Below, piece by piece: positions 50,574 to 59,656 of a stretch of DNA of 64,000 nt. Within the stretch, counting starts at the first letter, position 1; every line of letters begins with the position of its first letter. The stretch is from NCBI RefSeq assembly GCF_045063725.1, contig NZ_CP173695.1; one strand, 5' to 3'. Made by a program: the position numbers and the translations under genes. The notes beneath the pieces are model-generated. The model saw nothing but the letters and a program-made list of their open reading frames with translations. It did no database searches and had not been told where the DNA came from. Source of the stretch: Sellimonas catena (GTDB taxonomy: Bacteria > Bacillota > Clostridia > Lachnospirales > Lachnospiraceae).

Positions 50574-52478
50574 CTATTTTTTCTTTTTCTTATGTGTATT
50601 TCTGATGGTTTTCTTTTTCCTCGGTGCTGCAGCCTCCTTTGACTGCTGCCGTTTTTTTGCAAAATACCGGTCCTCTTTTGTCTGTCTTGGACGGATCAGA
50701 CAATGCTTTCCAAAACCAATCAGGTCTTCCCGCCCTACTTTTTTGAGAGCTTCCATGACCAGCTCATAGTTTTTCGGATTCCGGTACTGAATCAGCGCCC
50801 TCTGCATCGCCTTCTCATGCGGGGACTTCGGTACATATACCGGCTTCATTGTCCTTGGATCGACTCCCGTGTAGTACATACAGGTAGAGATGGTGGACGG
50901 TGTCGGATAAAAGTCCTGCACCTGTTCCGGCATATAGCCAAGATCCCGCAGATATTCCGCAAGAGCCACCGCCTCTTTTAAGGTGGAGCCCGGGTGAGAC
51001 GACATCAGGTATGGAACCAGATACTGTTTCTTTCCAAGCTGTTCGTTGATCTTTTTATATTTTTCAGTAAATGCGCGGTACACGGAATTCTCCGGTTTTC
51101 CCATCATCTGAAGAACCGGGTCCGCAATATGTTCCGGCGCTACTTTGAGCTGCCCGCTTACGTGATATTCGCAAAGCTCCCGCATAAAGGTATCATCCGG
51201 ATCTGCCATGACATAATCAAACCGGATACCGGAACGGATAAAGACCTTCTTGACCTTCGGTATTTCCCGGAGGCTTCGCAGGAGCTTCAGGTAGTCTTTA
51301 TGATCCACATTCAGATTTTTGCATGGTTTCGGGAACAGGCACTGTCTGTGCTTACATGCTCCGTGAGTCAGCTGCTTGTCGCAGGCCGGATGCCGGAAGT
51401 TGGCAGTCGGTCCGCCTACATCGTGAATATATCCTTTGAAATCCGGCTCCTCCGTCAGAAGTTTCGCCTCCTCAATAAGGGACTCATGACTTCTTGTCTG
51501 AATGATTCTGCCCTGATGGAATGTCAGTGCGCAGAAACTGCAGGCACCAAAACATCCCCGGTTGCTGATCAGACTGAATTTCACTTCTGAGATGGCCGGA
51601 ATTCCTCCGTCCTTTTCGTACATCGGATGATAGGTCCGCATGTAAGGAAGCGCGTACACATCGTCCATCTCGGTCTGGGACAACGGCTTTGCAGGCGGAT
51701 TCTGTACGACATAGACGTGCTCCGAATACGGCTCAATCAGCCGCTTTGCCGTAAACGGATCCGTATTACAGTACTGGGTATAGAAACTCTCGGCATAACG
51801 AAGCCTGTCTTTCTGAAGCTCGGAATAGGCCGGCAGCTCCACGGCGTCATATATCGCTTCCCGGTCTTTGACCTTGCAGACAGTCCCGTCAATATAAGTC
51901 AGGTCTTCCACCCGGATTCCGGCGTTCAATGCATCTGCGATTTCCACAATAGAGCGTTCTCCCATTCCGTAGGAAATCAGATCCGCTCCGGAATCCAGAA
52001 GCACGGAGCGTTTCAGCCGGTCAGACCAGTAATCGTAATGGGCCAGTCTTCTGAGACTTGCCTCGATTCCGCCGAGAATCACCGGCGTCTTTTTGTACGT
52101 CTGGCGGATCAGATTTCCGTAGACGACGCAGGCGTAATCAGGACGTTTCCCCATGACGCCGCCCGGCGTATAGGCGTCATGGCTTCTGCGCTTCTTGGAA
52201 ACGCTGTAATGGTTGACCATGGAATCCATATTTCCGGCCGATACAAGAAATGCAAGTCTTGGCTCCCCGAAAACGGTAATGCTGTTCTTGTCCTTCCAGT
52301 CCGGCTGTGCAATGATCCCGACTCTGTATCCATGAGCCTCCAGAAGTCTTGTAATGATGGCGTGTCCAAAGGACGGATGGTCTACATAGGCGTCTCCGCT
52401 GATGTAGACAAAATCAACCTGATCCCATCCCCGCTCTTCCATCTCTCTTCGGGAGACCGGTAAAAACTTATTTTCCAT
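50574..52478 (-). CDS. YgiQ-family radical SAM protein
   Basis: A 634-residue radical SAM protein. The cluster motif is CFGACSFCALTFHQG near residue 310. The N-terminal B12-binding-like region (VDFVYISGDAYVDHPSFGHA) and the C-terminal basic tail (RKKKTIRNTHKKKKK) are typical of YgiQ. No reaction is established. Its first bases overlap the end of the HAD gene upstream. Confidence 0.94.
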   Translation of the reverse strand: MENKFLPVSRREMEERGWDQVDFVYISGDAYVDHPSFGHAIITRLLEAHGYRVGIIAQPDWKDKNSITVFGEPRLAFLVSAGNMDSMVNHYSVSKKRRSHDAYTPGGVMGKRPDYACVVYGNLIRQTYKKTPVILGGIEASLRRLAHYDYWSDRLKRSVLLDSGADLISYGMGERSIVEIADALNAGIRVEDLTYIDGTVCKVKDREAIYDAVELPAYSELQKDRLRYAESFYTQYCNTDPFTAKRLIEPYSEHVYVVQNPPAKPLSQTEMDDVYALPYMRTYHPMYEKDGGIPAISEVKFSLISNRGCFGACSFCALTFHQGRIIQTRSHESLIEEAKLLTEEPDFKGYIHDVGGPTANFRHPACDKQLTHGACKHRQCLFPKPCKNLNVDHKDYLKLLRSLREIPKVKKVFIRSGIRFDYVMADPDDTFMRELCEYHVSGQLKVAPEHIADPVLQMMGKPENSVYRAFTEKYKKINEQLGKKQYLVPYLMSSHPGSTLKEAVALAEYLRDLGYMPEQVQDFYPTPSTISTCMYYTGVDPRTMKPVYVPKSPHEKAMQRALIQYRNPKNYELVMEALKKVGREDLIGFGKHCLIRPRQTKEDRYFAKKRQQSKEAAAPRKKKTIRNTHKKKKK

Positions 52479-53157
52479 CTGTGTTCCTCTCTTTGATGCG
52501 ATCCATTACATCGTGAAAATCATGGATGTAATAGTCGGCAAGTTTTTTCTTTTCCTGATCCAGTGGACGGGAAAACTCATCGTAGACGGCGCACACCTGC
52601 ATGCCCGCGCGTTTTCCTGCCAGAATCCCCATCGGCACGTCCTCGAACACAAGACAGTGCTCCGGCCGGACCTGCATGTCCTCAGCCACCTTGAGGTAAA
52701 TATCCGGAGACGGCTTTCCAACGTTTACCTCCCCGGAAGTCCGCATGGCCGTAAAATAGGTATCGATCTGAAGCGCTTTCAGTGCTGCTTCAGCAAGAGT
52801 CCTTCCGTTGCTCGTCGCAATTCCGAACAGGATTCCGTTTTCCTTCCCATACCGGAGGAATTCCTCCACTCCCGGTTTCAACGTGACCTCCTCGGTATAT
52901 CTCTGGTAGGCAAGGCTGGTCCATTCGTCCATGATTTCTTCGGTCGATAGTGCCATGTCAAATGTATCCCGGAAATACTGTGCCGTCTCATGGTAGGACT
53001 TTCCCTCGATCGCTCTGTGAAAATCATCCGGAAGCTCCAGATGATATTTTTTTACATAATATGCATCAATGTCCGGCCAGATCCACATGGAGTCGATCAG
53101 GGTCCCGTCCATGTCAAAGATCACTGCTTTTGTTTTTTCAGTCATATCTGTTCTCAT
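52468..53157 (-). CDS. HAD-family hydrolase, beta-phosphoglucomutase-like
   Basis: A 229-residue HAD protein. Motif I is IFDMDGTLIDS, motif II IATSNGR, Lys in VNVGKPSPDIY, and motif IV FEDVPMGI. A four-helix cap lies between motifs I and II. ATG at 53157 directly follows the stop of the pseudouridine synthase gene with AAAGGAGAGC upstream. Acts on a small phosphorylated compound; substrate not inferable. Confidence 0.9.
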   Translation of the reverse strand: MRTDMTEKTKAVIFDMDGTLIDSMWIWPDIDAYYVKKYHLELPDDFHRAIEGKSYHETAQYFRDTFDMALSTEEIMDEWTSLAYQRYTEEVTLKPGVEEFLRYGKENGILFGIATSNGRTLAEAALKALQIDTYFTAMRTSGEVNVGKPSPDIYLKVAEDMQVRPEHCLVFEDVPMGILAGKRAGMQVCAVYDEFSRPLDQEKKKLADYYIHDFHDVMDRIKERNTDGK

Positions 53158-53889
53158 TTAGCTCTCCTTTGCCCAGGCCTGTTTTAACGCATCAATTTCT
53201 TCTTCTGTCAGCCGGCGTGATGCCCCCTTGGGAAGCTCCGGATCCAGCTTCAATGTTCCCATCCGGATTCGTTTCAGATAAACAACGCGCTTTCCAACCG
53301 CCTCAAACATCCGTTTGATCTGGTGATAGCGTCCTTCCTGTATTGTGATGGAAATTTCGGAACAATTCTGTTCCGGATCGGTCTTTAAAATTTCCAGCAC
53401 TGCCGGAAGTGTCAGAGTATCGTCTCCGATATCCACTCCCCGTGCAAATGCGGCTGCGTCCTCTTCCGTGACAATACCGGAAATGACAGCCTCGTATGTC
53501 TTATCTACATGCTTTTTCGGTGACAGGAGACGATGGGCCAGCTCTCCGTCGTTTGTCAGAAGCAGAAGCCCCTCTGTGTCCTTGTCAAGGCGTCCCACCG
53601 GAAACAGATCTTTTCTTGCCGGATTTTCCAGCAGCTCCAGTACGGTCCGCTCTTTGGAATCCTCTGTCGCAGATACGACACCGGCCGGTTTGTGGAGCAT
53701 ATAATAAACATAAGGCTCATACCGGTACGAAATGCCAAGGCACCGGATCCTGGCGGTTTTTTCCTCTACTTTGACCTCCGGCTTTTTGATGATCTCTCCA
53801 TCCACGCTGACCTGTCCTTTGCGGATCAGCTTTTTGACTTCCTGCCGGCTGCCTGCTCCCATCTCTGTTAAAATCCGATCTAACCGCAT
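53158..53889 (-). CDS. RsuA/RluB-family pseudouridine synthase
   Basis: A 243-residue enzyme. An S4 domain (MRLDRILTEMGAGSRQEVKKLI) opens the protein; the catalytic Asp is in GRLDKDTEGLLLLTNDGEL, and EGRYHQIKRMFEAVG is the family RNA-contact motif. The start is one of two tandem ATGs (53892, 53889) overlapping the stop of the methylase gene; upstream in-frame codons belong to that gene. Probably modifies 16S or 23S rRNA. Confidence 0.92.
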   Translation of the reverse strand: MRLDRILTEMGAGSRQEVKKLIRKGQVSVDGEIIKKPEVKVEEKTARIRCLGISYRYEPYVYYMLHKPAGVVSATEDSKERTVLELLENPARKDLFPVGRLDKDTEGLLLLTNDGELAHRLLSPKKHVDKTYEAVISGIVTEEDAAAFARGVDIGDDTLTLPAVLEILKTDPEQNCSEISITIQEGRYHQIKRMFEAVGKRVVYLKRIRMGTLKLDPELPKGASRRLTEEEIDALKQAWAKES

Positions 53890-55295
53890 CATGATGACAT
53901 CCATCTCCATCCTGGAAGATATTTGTTCTTCAACGTGCCCTGGGAAAGCTTTCCGAATCCAAGTGGATATCCGTCCACGCAGACGAGATACCATCCCTTT
54001 TCTTTCGGCCCGGTCAGATCATCGGTGAGAATCGTCTCACCTTTCAGATATTTGATCACACGCTCATCTGAAAGCGGAAAATCGAGAATATTCTCATATT
54101 CCTCTTTTTTCAGGTTCATGGCAAGCGCCTGACTTGGCTCAAATCTTCCTTTTTTCAGTTCTCCAATGAGAAGACCGCTTCGCAAAAAGCGGATGCCGGT
54201 AAGATCCGGAAGGCCTTCCGGCATATAGTAAACCCGGTCTTTACGGATATCAAACCGGCCGGCATCAAACGGACGGTGCACAAGCTGCAAAAAATTTCTC
54301 AGATCTTCCGGCAGTTTCTCGTAGGAAGCACTTCTTCCTTTCGCCGGGTGAATCCTGGATGTCTGTGTTTCGGAACCTTCCCCGTTCCCCTTTTTCAGAA
54401 GGGCAAGGTAATGTCCCTCGCCTTTCATGTGATGTGGGAAAATCCGGACGGTTTTACGAAACTCTTCCTGACGGATGGAAGCATATTCCGGGCGTCCTTC
54501 CCGGAATCCTTCATATGGGCGGATCTCCTGAAGTTCAAACTCCGGATACTGTTCCAGAAGCCGGGAGACGCTTCCCTCATTTTCCAGCGGGTCAAACGTA
54601 CAGGTGGAATACAGAAGCATTCCGCCCGGCTTCAACATTGCTGCGGCCTGGGTCAGAATGCTTCTTTGAAGTTTTGAGAAAAACTCAGGGCCGTGTTCCT
54701 CCCATGCCTTCATCATCTTTTTATCTTTCCGGAACATCCCTTCGCCGGAGCACGGAGCGTCGATCAGAATTTTATCAAAATATTCCGGGAAGTAGTCCAT
54801 CAGCTTTCCCGGCTCCTCGCTCAGAACAAGCATATTTCCGATTCCGAACAGTTCGAGATTCTTTAAAAGTCCCTTGGCCCGGGAGTTGCTGATATCATTG
54901 GCGATCAGCACGCCCTCTCCCTGAAGCTTCGCTCCAAGTTCCGTTGCCTTTCCGCCGGGAGCGGCACAGACGTCCAGCACCCTCTCCCCCGGTGTAATAT
55001 CCAGGCGGTTGGCCGGTGTCATGGCACTTGGCTCCTGCAGATAATAAAGACCTGCGTAATAATACGGGTGTCTGGCCGGGCTTTCTTTTTCTCCGTCATA
55101 ATAAAATCCGTTTTCGATCCACGGAACCGGGGTAATGGAAAACGGACAGATCTTTTGGAATTCTTCCACGCTGATTTTGGAAGTATTGACACGGAGGCCA
55201 TAGTAGCGCGGCTCCTCATAGCAGGCCGTATATGCATCAAATTCTTCACCCAGGAGGGTTTTCATTTTCTCTTCAAATGCTTTTGGTAACTCCAT
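53889..55295 (-). CDS. RsmF/RsmB-type rRNA m5C methyltransferase
   Basis: A 468-residue NOL1/NOP2/Sun-family enzyme. SAM motif LDVCAAPGGKATELG near residue 110, catalytic cysteines in DAPCSGEGMF and YSTCTFDPLENE, and a C-terminal RsmF-type domain (about 290-468, ending NKYLPGWRW). Start MELPKAFEEKM at 55295 has AAAGGAGAAAAT just upstream; 77 in-frame codons before it lack homology. Confidence 0.93.
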   Translation of the reverse strand: MELPKAFEEKMKTLLGEEFDAYTACYEEPRYYGLRVNTSKISVEEFQKICPFSITPVPWIENGFYYDGEKESPARHPYYYAGLYYLQEPSAMTPANRLDITPGERVLDVCAAPGGKATELGAKLQGEGVLIANDISNSRAKGLLKNLELFGIGNMLVLSEEPGKLMDYFPEYFDKILIDAPCSGEGMFRKDKKMMKAWEEHGPEFFSKLQRSILTQAAAMLKPGGMLLYSTCTFDPLENEGSVSRLLEQYPEFELQEIRPYEGFREGRPEYASIRQEEFRKTVRIFPHHMKGEGHYLALLKKGNGEGSETQTSRIHPAKGRSASYEKLPEDLRNFLQLVHRPFDAGRFDIRKDRVYYMPEGLPDLTGIRFLRSGLLIGELKKGRFEPSQALAMNLKKEEYENILDFPLSDERVIKYLKGETILTDDLTGPKEKGWYLVCVDGYPLGFGKLSQGTLKNKYLPGWRWMSS

Positions 55296-55353
55296 ATTTT
55301 CTCCTTTCGCATACAGAGTCAGTATACCATACCTGCAGCAAATTCTCCATGCT

Positions 55354-56196
55354 TCAGTCACTTTTTCTACAGAAAAGTTTGGAGTCTTCCACATATCGGA
55401 GAATCCAGTATGGATTGATACTGATTTCTTCGTCCGGCTCTTCCAGATAAATCCCAAGATGCAGGTGTACCGGGAATTTACCCGTTGTCCCCTCGTCTCC
55501 GTATCCGCTGTCACCCATATACCCAATCAGGTCGCCCGCCTCTATCTCCTCCCCGATTTCCACATCCGCGTAAGAATCCAGATGAGCGTAATAGAAATAG
55601 CCTCCGTGAGGTGCCGTGATCCCGATCCGCCATCCTCCTTTCGGAAGCCATCCTTTACTTGTGACCGTTCCATCCGTCATGCTGACAATCGGGAAAATCC
55701 CTCTTTTATTTTCGGATGCCATCAGATCCGTCCCCTCGTGTCCCCTCTTTCCTCCGTAAGTCCGCTCATACATCCAGGAATCTTCGTAGGTGACGGTAAG
55801 ATCCGGCTCCTCTTTCCAGAACATAACCGGAAAATACCGGACATCCGCCCAGATCTTTTCGCAGGCTGCCATATAGGCGGAATAAGACGGGCTGGCCCGC
55901 CACTGTTTTTCGATCTTCTGAAAATTCTGCTTTGTCAGTGAAGGAAAAGAAATATCCGAGTGGAAGTTCTGTTCCAGAAGAAACAGTCCGGCCGCCCGTC
56001 CCGGTTCTTTGGAAGTTCTCATATACGAGACCATCTCCTCTGTCAGTTCATGACTGCGGAAAAACTCTTCCGAAACAACGCTTTTGCCAAGGGAAAAATA
56101 GGATGCGTCATTTTGAAATTTGGGAATGGCAGCTCCTTCCAGAATCAGAAGAAGAACCAGTATCAGAAACTGCATATATCCTCTGCGTCTCTGCAT
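55354..56196 (-). CDS. M23-family metallopeptidase, secreted
   Basis: A 280-residue peptidoglycan hydrolase-like protein. One N-terminal hydrophobic segment (residues 8-24) serves as signal or anchor. The zinc site is His and Asp in KRGHEGTDLM near 178-182 and HLHLG near 250; YYAHLDS lies between. Intact ligands suggest activity on cell-wall peptides. Its stop lies 58 bp before the methylase start. Confidence 0.9.
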   Translation of the reverse strand: MQRRRGYMQFLILVLLLILEGAAIPKFQNDASYFSLGKSVVSEEFFRSHELTEEMVSYMRTSKEPGRAAGLFLLEQNFHSDISFPSLTKQNFQKIEKQWRASPSYSAYMAACEKIWADVRYFPVMFWKEEPDLTVTYEDSWMYERTYGGKRGHEGTDLMASENKRGIFPIVSMTDGTVTSKGWLPKGGWRIGITAPHGGYFYYAHLDSYADVEIGEEIEAGDLIGYMGDSGYGDEGTTGKFPVHLHLGIYLEEPDEEISINPYWILRYVEDSKLFCRKSD

Positions 56197-56253
56197 ATGT
56201 GCCAGCTTCCCCCTTTTTGACTAGTAGTATGAAATGTCCGGCCGGGATATGAC

Positions 56254-56382
56254 AAAGAGTTCCGCAAGAGGAACTCTTGCGCCGAGCGCAGTCGCTTTAG
56301 CGACTAATTTTCTGCTTTGCGCGAGTACGCATCCTGCGGAGCCTTTTTGTTTAACAGGGAATGAAGTTTCCTGTTAAACAAA
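56254..56382. repeat. Structured intergenic repeat, copy 1
   Basis: About 88 percent identical to 56986-57114, in the same orientation. Stems: AAGAGTTCC/GGAACTCTT (56255-56263 with 56270-56278); GTCGCT/AGCGAC (56291-56296 with 56299-56304); an outer CTTGCGC/GCGCGAG (56276-56282 with 56319-56325, one G-U pair); and GTTTAACAGG/CCTGTTAAAC (56349-56358 with 56370-56379). It lies between the nitroreductase terminator and the M23 gene. Confidence 0.85.
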
Positions 56383-56415
56383 AACTGCCGGTTCATCAGG
56401 GAATCCGGCAGTTTT
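56381..56415 (-). terminator. Terminator of the nitroreductase gene
   Basis: AAAACTGCCGG (56381-56391) pairs with CCGGCAGTTTT (56405-56415); on the minus strand it ends in TTTTTG. It lies 17 bp beyond the stop codon of the nitroreductase gene and touches repeat copy 1. Confidence 0.85.
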
Positions 56416-56431
56416 GTTTTCAGATTTGAAT

Positions 56432-56965
56432 TTAATAAAATTTCGCGGTTTCATCGACGCTTTTTCTCTTCGGCATTTCCGGATCTACATCCGCATATCC
56501 GACTCCGATCACGCTGACAACGATCTCTTCTTCCGGAATCTCAAATACCTCTTTCAGTTTCCCGGCATCCCGGATTCCCATTACAAGGGTTCCCAGACCA
56601 AGTTCGGTCGCTTTCAGAAGCAGATTCATATTCTGCATGCCGCAGTCGTAGCATCCCCAGCCGTCTTCCAGTTCATTGGAGGCAGTACCATCCACATTGT
56701 ATCCGGAACGGCCCTTAACGATGGTGGAAACGATCAGAACCGGGGCATCTTTTGTATTATTGCGGTTAAACTCCGGCAGCGCTTCTCTTACCTTTTTCAG
56801 TGCCTCTTCAGACTGTGCGACATAATATCTCGTAACCTGAGAATTCTTCCAGGACGGAGCAAGAATAGCCGCCTGGATCATCTGGCGGATTTTCTCAGGC
56901 TCCACCGGTTTTGCCTGATATTTCCGGATACTTCTTCTTGTTTCCAATGCATTCTGTAATTCCAT
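56432..56965 (-). CDS. Nitroreductase-family FMN protein
   Basis: A 177-residue flavin oxidoreductase. RRSIRKYQAKPVEPEKI at residues 11-27 is the FMN-binding start; ATELGLGTLVMGIRD near 120 is the second family block. The protein acts as a dimer on nitro or quinone compounds, or in thiol/iron metabolism; substrate unknown. A Cys pair (GCYDCGM) is present. It is the only gene between the two copies of the structured repeat. Confidence 0.9.
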   Translation of the reverse strand: MELQNALETRRSIRKYQAKPVEPEKIRQMIQAAILAPSWKNSQVTRYYVAQSEEALKKVREALPEFNRNNTKDAPVLIVSTIVKGRSGYNVDGTASNELEDGWGCYDCGMQNMNLLLKATELGLGTLVMGIRDAGKLKEVFEIPEEEIVVSVIGVGYADVDPEMPKRKSVDETAKFY

Positions 56966-56985
56966 AATATCCTCCTTTTCAGAAT

Positions 56986-57114
56986 AAAGAGTTCCGCTTG
57001 CGGAACTCTCGCGCCGAGCGCGGTCGCTTTAGCGACTAATTTCTGCTTTGCGCGAGTGCGCATCCCGCGGAGCGTTTTTTGTTTAACAGGGAACGGAGTT
57101 TCCTGTTAAACAAA
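56986..57114. repeat. Structured intergenic repeat, copy 2
   Basis: Same design as copy 1: AGAGTTCCGC/GCGGAACTCT (56988-56997 with 57000-57009), GTCGCT/AGCGAC (57023-57028 with 57031-57036), CTCGCGC/GCGCGAG (57008-57014 with 57050-57056), GTTTAACAGG/CCTGTTAAAC (57081-57090 with 57102-57111). The opening AAAGAGTTCCGC recurs at 57112-57123, just past the end. It lies upstream of the nitroreductase gene and downstream of pepD. Confidence 0.85.
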
Positions 57115-57120
57115 GAGTTC

Positions 57121-57150
57121 CGCGCCGGCAGCATTCCTGTCACCGGCGCG
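57121..57150 (-). terminator. Hairpin downstream of pepD
   Basis: CGCGCCGG (57121-57128) pairs with CCGGCGCG (57143-57150). A GC-rich 8-bp stem 17 bp past the pepD stop; the T run after it is short (CTCTTTG), so efficiency is uncertain. Confidence 0.6.
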
Positions 57151-57166
57151 GCGTCCACATTCTGTT

Positions 57167-58606
57167 TTATTTCAGTTTTGCGAGAACCACTTTGATCATT
57201 TCCCATACACGCGCGGTTGACTCGATATCCAGACGCTCATTGACAGAGTGTACATCCGGGATATCCGGTCCGAAGGAAACACAGTCCAGTGTCGGCTTTT
57301 TCGCAGACAGAAGGCCACATTCCAGTCCGGCATGTACAGTAGAAATCACGGCATCCTTACCTGTGACTTCCTTGTATGCTTCCGCCATCAGAGGACGTAT
57401 TTTTGATTCTTTCTGATACATCCATGCAGGATATTCTCCACTCTCTTCATGAGTGCCTCCAAGCATTTCAGCCCATGTCCGGAAAATGGATTTTAATTCC
57501 TGCATCTGGGAGTTCACGCTGCTTCTCAGATAGTACATCAGGGAGATGGCTGTCTCATCAGTTTTTACAATACCAAGATTCAGGGAAGTCTCTACCACAC
57601 CTGGAAGATCTCTGCTGAGTCCCTGTACACCGTACGGTGTGCAGACCATTGCAAAAATCACTTTCTTTGTGACTTCTTTTGTGAGTGCCTGTACCGTCTC
57701 TTCCGTGACGGTAACCGGAACCTGAAGATCCGGTTCATCAGAGGAAAACTCTGCCTTTAATGTAGCTTCCATGTCAGATACAATCTCCTGAGCCTTCTTC
57801 GGATCTGCCACTGCAATTACTGCTTCTGCCGTACCGGCAATGACATTATCTTGGGAACCTCCACTTACGGATACAAGAGCAATCTCAGTACCCTGATCGA
57901 GATGATTCAGGATTCTTCCCATGATTTTATTTGCGTTTCCACGCTGCTCGTGGATCTGGGATCCGGAATGTCCTCCCCGGAGTCCTCTTACTTTGATTCT
58001 CATCACAGAACCGCTCTTTTCTTCCCGCTCTGCAGGAATCTTCAAAGTCTCAAGAACACCTCCTGCACAGCCTGCAAGAATAATGCCTTCCTCTTCTCCG
58101 TCGATGTTGAGGAAAATATTTCCCTTGATCTGTGACATGTCAAGGGCATTGGCTCCGCCCATTCCGATCTCTTCGTCTGTTGTCACAATAACTTCCAGCG
58201 GCGGATGCGGAATATCATCGCTGTCGAGAAGCGCAAATGCGTAGGCAATGGCAATTCCGTCGTCACCGCCAAGTGTTGTTCCTTTCGCTTTTACATATCC
58301 GTCTTCTACATAAAGCTCCAGAGGATCATTCTCAAAATCGTGATCTGAGCCCTCCACTTTCTCGCAGACCATATCCATATGTCCCTGCAGAATGACCGGC
58401 TCCGAATTTTCATATCCAGATGTTCCCGGCTTTTTGATGATGACGTTCCCCGCATCGTCCTGTATGTATTCCAGATTCCGTTTTTTTGCAAAGTCCACAC
58501 ACCAGTTGCTGATTTTCTCATCGTAAAATGTTCCTCGCGGAACAGAGGAAAGCTCCTCAAAAATCTGAAATACTTTTTTTGGTTCTAATTGTTCCAGTAC
58601 TGCCAT
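57167..58606 (-). CDS. pepD: Aminoacyl-histidine dipeptidase (PepD), M20 family
   Basis: A 479-residue dizinc peptidase that splits X-His and similar dipeptides. Metal-site motifs are LQGHMDMVCEK near 74, GGDDGIA near 118, TTDEEIGMGGA near 148, and DGEEEG. A lid domain interrupts the catalytic domain at about 190-380. Length is standard. Monocistronic, between a terminator and the divergent ylbJ gene. Confidence 0.95.
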   Translation of the reverse strand: MAVLEQLEPKKVFQIFEELSSVPRGTFYDEKISNWCVDFAKKRNLEYIQDDAGNVIIKKPGTSGYENSEPVILQGHMDMVCEKVEGSDHDFENDPLELYVEDGYVKAKGTTLGGDDGIAIAYAFALLDSDDIPHPPLEVIVTTDEEIGMGGANALDMSQIKGNIFLNIDGEEEGIILAGCAGGVLETLKIPAEREEKSGSVMRIKVRGLRGGHSGSQIHEQRGNANKIMGRILNHLDQGTEIALVSVSGGSQDNVIAGTAEAVIAVADPKKAQEIVSDMEATLKAEFSSDEPDLQVPVTVTEETVQALTKEVTKKVIFAMVCTPYGVQGLSRDLPGVVETSLNLGIVKTDETAISLMYYLRSSVNSQMQELKSIFRTWAEMLGGTHEESGEYPAWMYQKESKIRPLMAEAYKEVTGKDAVISTVHAGLECGLLSAKKPTLDCVSFGPDIPDVHSVNERLDIESTARVWEMIKVVLAKLK

Positions 58607-58721
58607 TGTTATCTCCCTTTCTCTCGTTTTTTACCAAATCTAAACTTATTATAGCATAGTGCTTCTAAAATCACCATATTTTTCATACAATTTATTGACT
58701 ATTTTTACCAAAGGAACGATT

Positions 58722-59650
58722 TTGAAACGTTATTTTTTTGTCATTTTCACGATTTTCCTATTTGTCATCATGCTGTTGTTTCCGGGAGATGTATTTCAGG
58801 GGCCAGGAACGGGCTGCTGCTCTGGTTTGAGACGGTACTTCCGACTCTGCTTCCTTTTCTGATTATTGTCAATATCATGCTGAGGACCAGTCTGATCCGG
58901 CACATTTCACGCCTTGTCTATCCGGTCCTCGGACCTTTGTTTTCTGTCAGTCCGGGCGGCTGCTTTGCGGTGCTTACCGGATTTTTATGCGGTTATCCCA
59001 TGGGTGCGAAGGTCACGGCGGATCTGGTGCGGGACCGGAGGATTTCATCCCGCGAGGGGGCATATCTGCTCTCTTTCTGCAATAATACCAGCCCTGGTTT
59101 TATGGCCGGGTTTGTAGTATGCCAGACGATCGGGGACCCTTCTCTTGTCTTTGGATCCATGATAATTTTTCTTCTTGTTCCCGTGGTACTGAGCTTCGCC
59201 TTTTGCAGGATCTATCTGAAAAAAGAAACCCATCCGGCACCGACAGTTTTTCACGGAGACAACGGACGTTTTTCCATGGATGTACTTGATCTGTCAATTA
59301 TGGACAGCTTTGAAACGATAACCAAAATCGGGGGATATATTATTGTATTTTCCGTATTTCTGGAACTTGCGTGCAAGCTCCCCTTCGCCGGTACTCTTCC
59401 AGGCAGGCTGCTGCTTTCTTTTCTGGAGATCACAAATGGAGTGGTAATGCTGGAAACACTCCCTCTTCCCTTTTCGTTACGCTATGCCTGTATCATGGGA
59501 CTTTGTGCCTTCGGAGGATTTTGTGCCGGTGCACAGACAAACGGCATGCTGAATGGAAGTGGTCTGAAAATCACTCCGTATATTGCAGAAAAACTGGCTG
59601 CCGGTGCGGCAGCCAGTCTCATGGCGTATCTCTATATTCAAATACTGTAG
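58722..59650 (+). pseudogene. ylbJ: YlbJ-type sporulation membrane protein with one single-base frame break
   Basis: A multi-pass nucleoside-recognition-domain protein found in sporulating Firmicutes. TTG at 58722, with AAAGGAACG upstream, starts a membrane helix (FFVIFTIFLFVIMLLFP). The frame breaks at the GGGG run 58799-58802: one extra G restores ARNGLLLWFETVLPTLLPF, the family motif, and joins to the long open part from 58877 (SPGGCFAVLTGFLCGYPMG and FCNNTSPGF). All other conserved blocks are intact. Confidence 0.88.
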
Positions 59651-59656
59651 CAGCTA

